Positions 6,621 to 6,637 of a stretch of 6,637 nt of DNA are shown here, piece by piece. The stretch covers positions 1-6,637 of the forward strand of contig JBFXES010000167.1 in NCBI GenBank assembly GCA_050179875.1, in the 5' to 3' direction. The notes under the pieces were generated by a model. That model ran no database searches. It saw nothing but the letters and a program-made list of their open reading frames with translations, and was not told where the DNA came from. Made by a program: the position numbers and the translations under genes. The DNA comes from JALOAT01 sp050179875 (GTDB lineage Bacteria > Pseudomonadota > Gammaproteobacteria > Thiohalomonadales > Thiohalomonadaceae). The number at the start of each line of letters is the position of its first letter. The first letter of the stretch is position 1.

Positions 6621-6624
6621 TCCC

Positions 6625-6637
6625 ATGCGCTATCGAA
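6625..6637 (+). CDS. folC: Probable start of folC (dihydrofolate/folylpolyglutamate synthase), cut by the window end
   Basis: An ATG at 6625 opens a frame reading MRYR before the window ends. In many gammaproteobacteria folC follows accD, and FolC proteins often start with MR plus an aromatic residue, so position and first residues fit. Four residues cannot identify a protein, so the call rests mainly on gene order. The bases before the ATG are pyrimidine-rich with no Shine-Dalgarno. The true start could therefore lie downstream, outside the window, or initiation may be weak. Confidence 0.4.

Noticed and set aside
6402..6626. Small minus-strand frame starting MGEKNKHGGHGEHGG
   Set aside because: The HGG/HGE pattern is only the translation of the 9-bp ACACGGGG-type units; a repeat artefact.

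Overview
This is a GC-rich chromosomal window from a proteobacterium, most likely a gammaproteobacterium. The gene order fimV, truA, trpF, trpB, trpA, accD, followed by a probable folC start, is a housekeeping arrangement of that class. The high GC, the Ala/Pro-rich FimV and the style of the intergenic repeats suggest the Chromatiales/Ectothiorhodospiraceae or a relative. That placement is recalled from family knowledge, not computed. All genes lie on the + strand.

Layout: bases 2-1933 hold the C-terminal part of a FimV-type polar/type IV pilus hub protein: coiled coil, Ala/Pro linker, one membrane segment, TPR-like segment, acidic repeats and the FimV C-terminal domain. It contains a nearly perfect 78-bp tandem duplication. 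A 132-bp gap (1934-2065) carries a strong imperfect hairpin. Then come truA (tRNA pseudouridine synthase), trpF, trpB, trpA (three tryptophan biosynthesis enzymes) and accD (acetyl-CoA carboxylase carboxyltransferase beta subunit). Spacing is tight: 14 bp truA-trpF, 11-bp overlap trpF-trpB, ATGA overlap trpB-trpA and 34 bp trpA-accD. This suggests one transcript with translational coupling.

The last 191 non-coding bases before the probable folC start (6434-6624) hold the most structured DNA in the window. A REP-doublet-like perfect 25-bp inverted repeat is nested inside a second, perfect 27-bp inverted repeat made of 9-bp ACACGGGG-type units. A T-rich tract follows, and the presumed folC ATG comes directly after it.

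Functionally, TrpF makes CdRP, which indole-glycerol-phosphate synthase (TrpC, not in this window) converts to indole-3-glycerol phosphate. TrpA and TrpB turn that into tryptophan. AccD starts fatty acid synthesis, TruA modifies tRNA anticodon arms, and FimV organises the cell pole. I see no new defence system, mobile gene cargo, CRISPR array or RNA gene. The coding content is ordinary, and the points of interest are the repeats and the fimV duplication.
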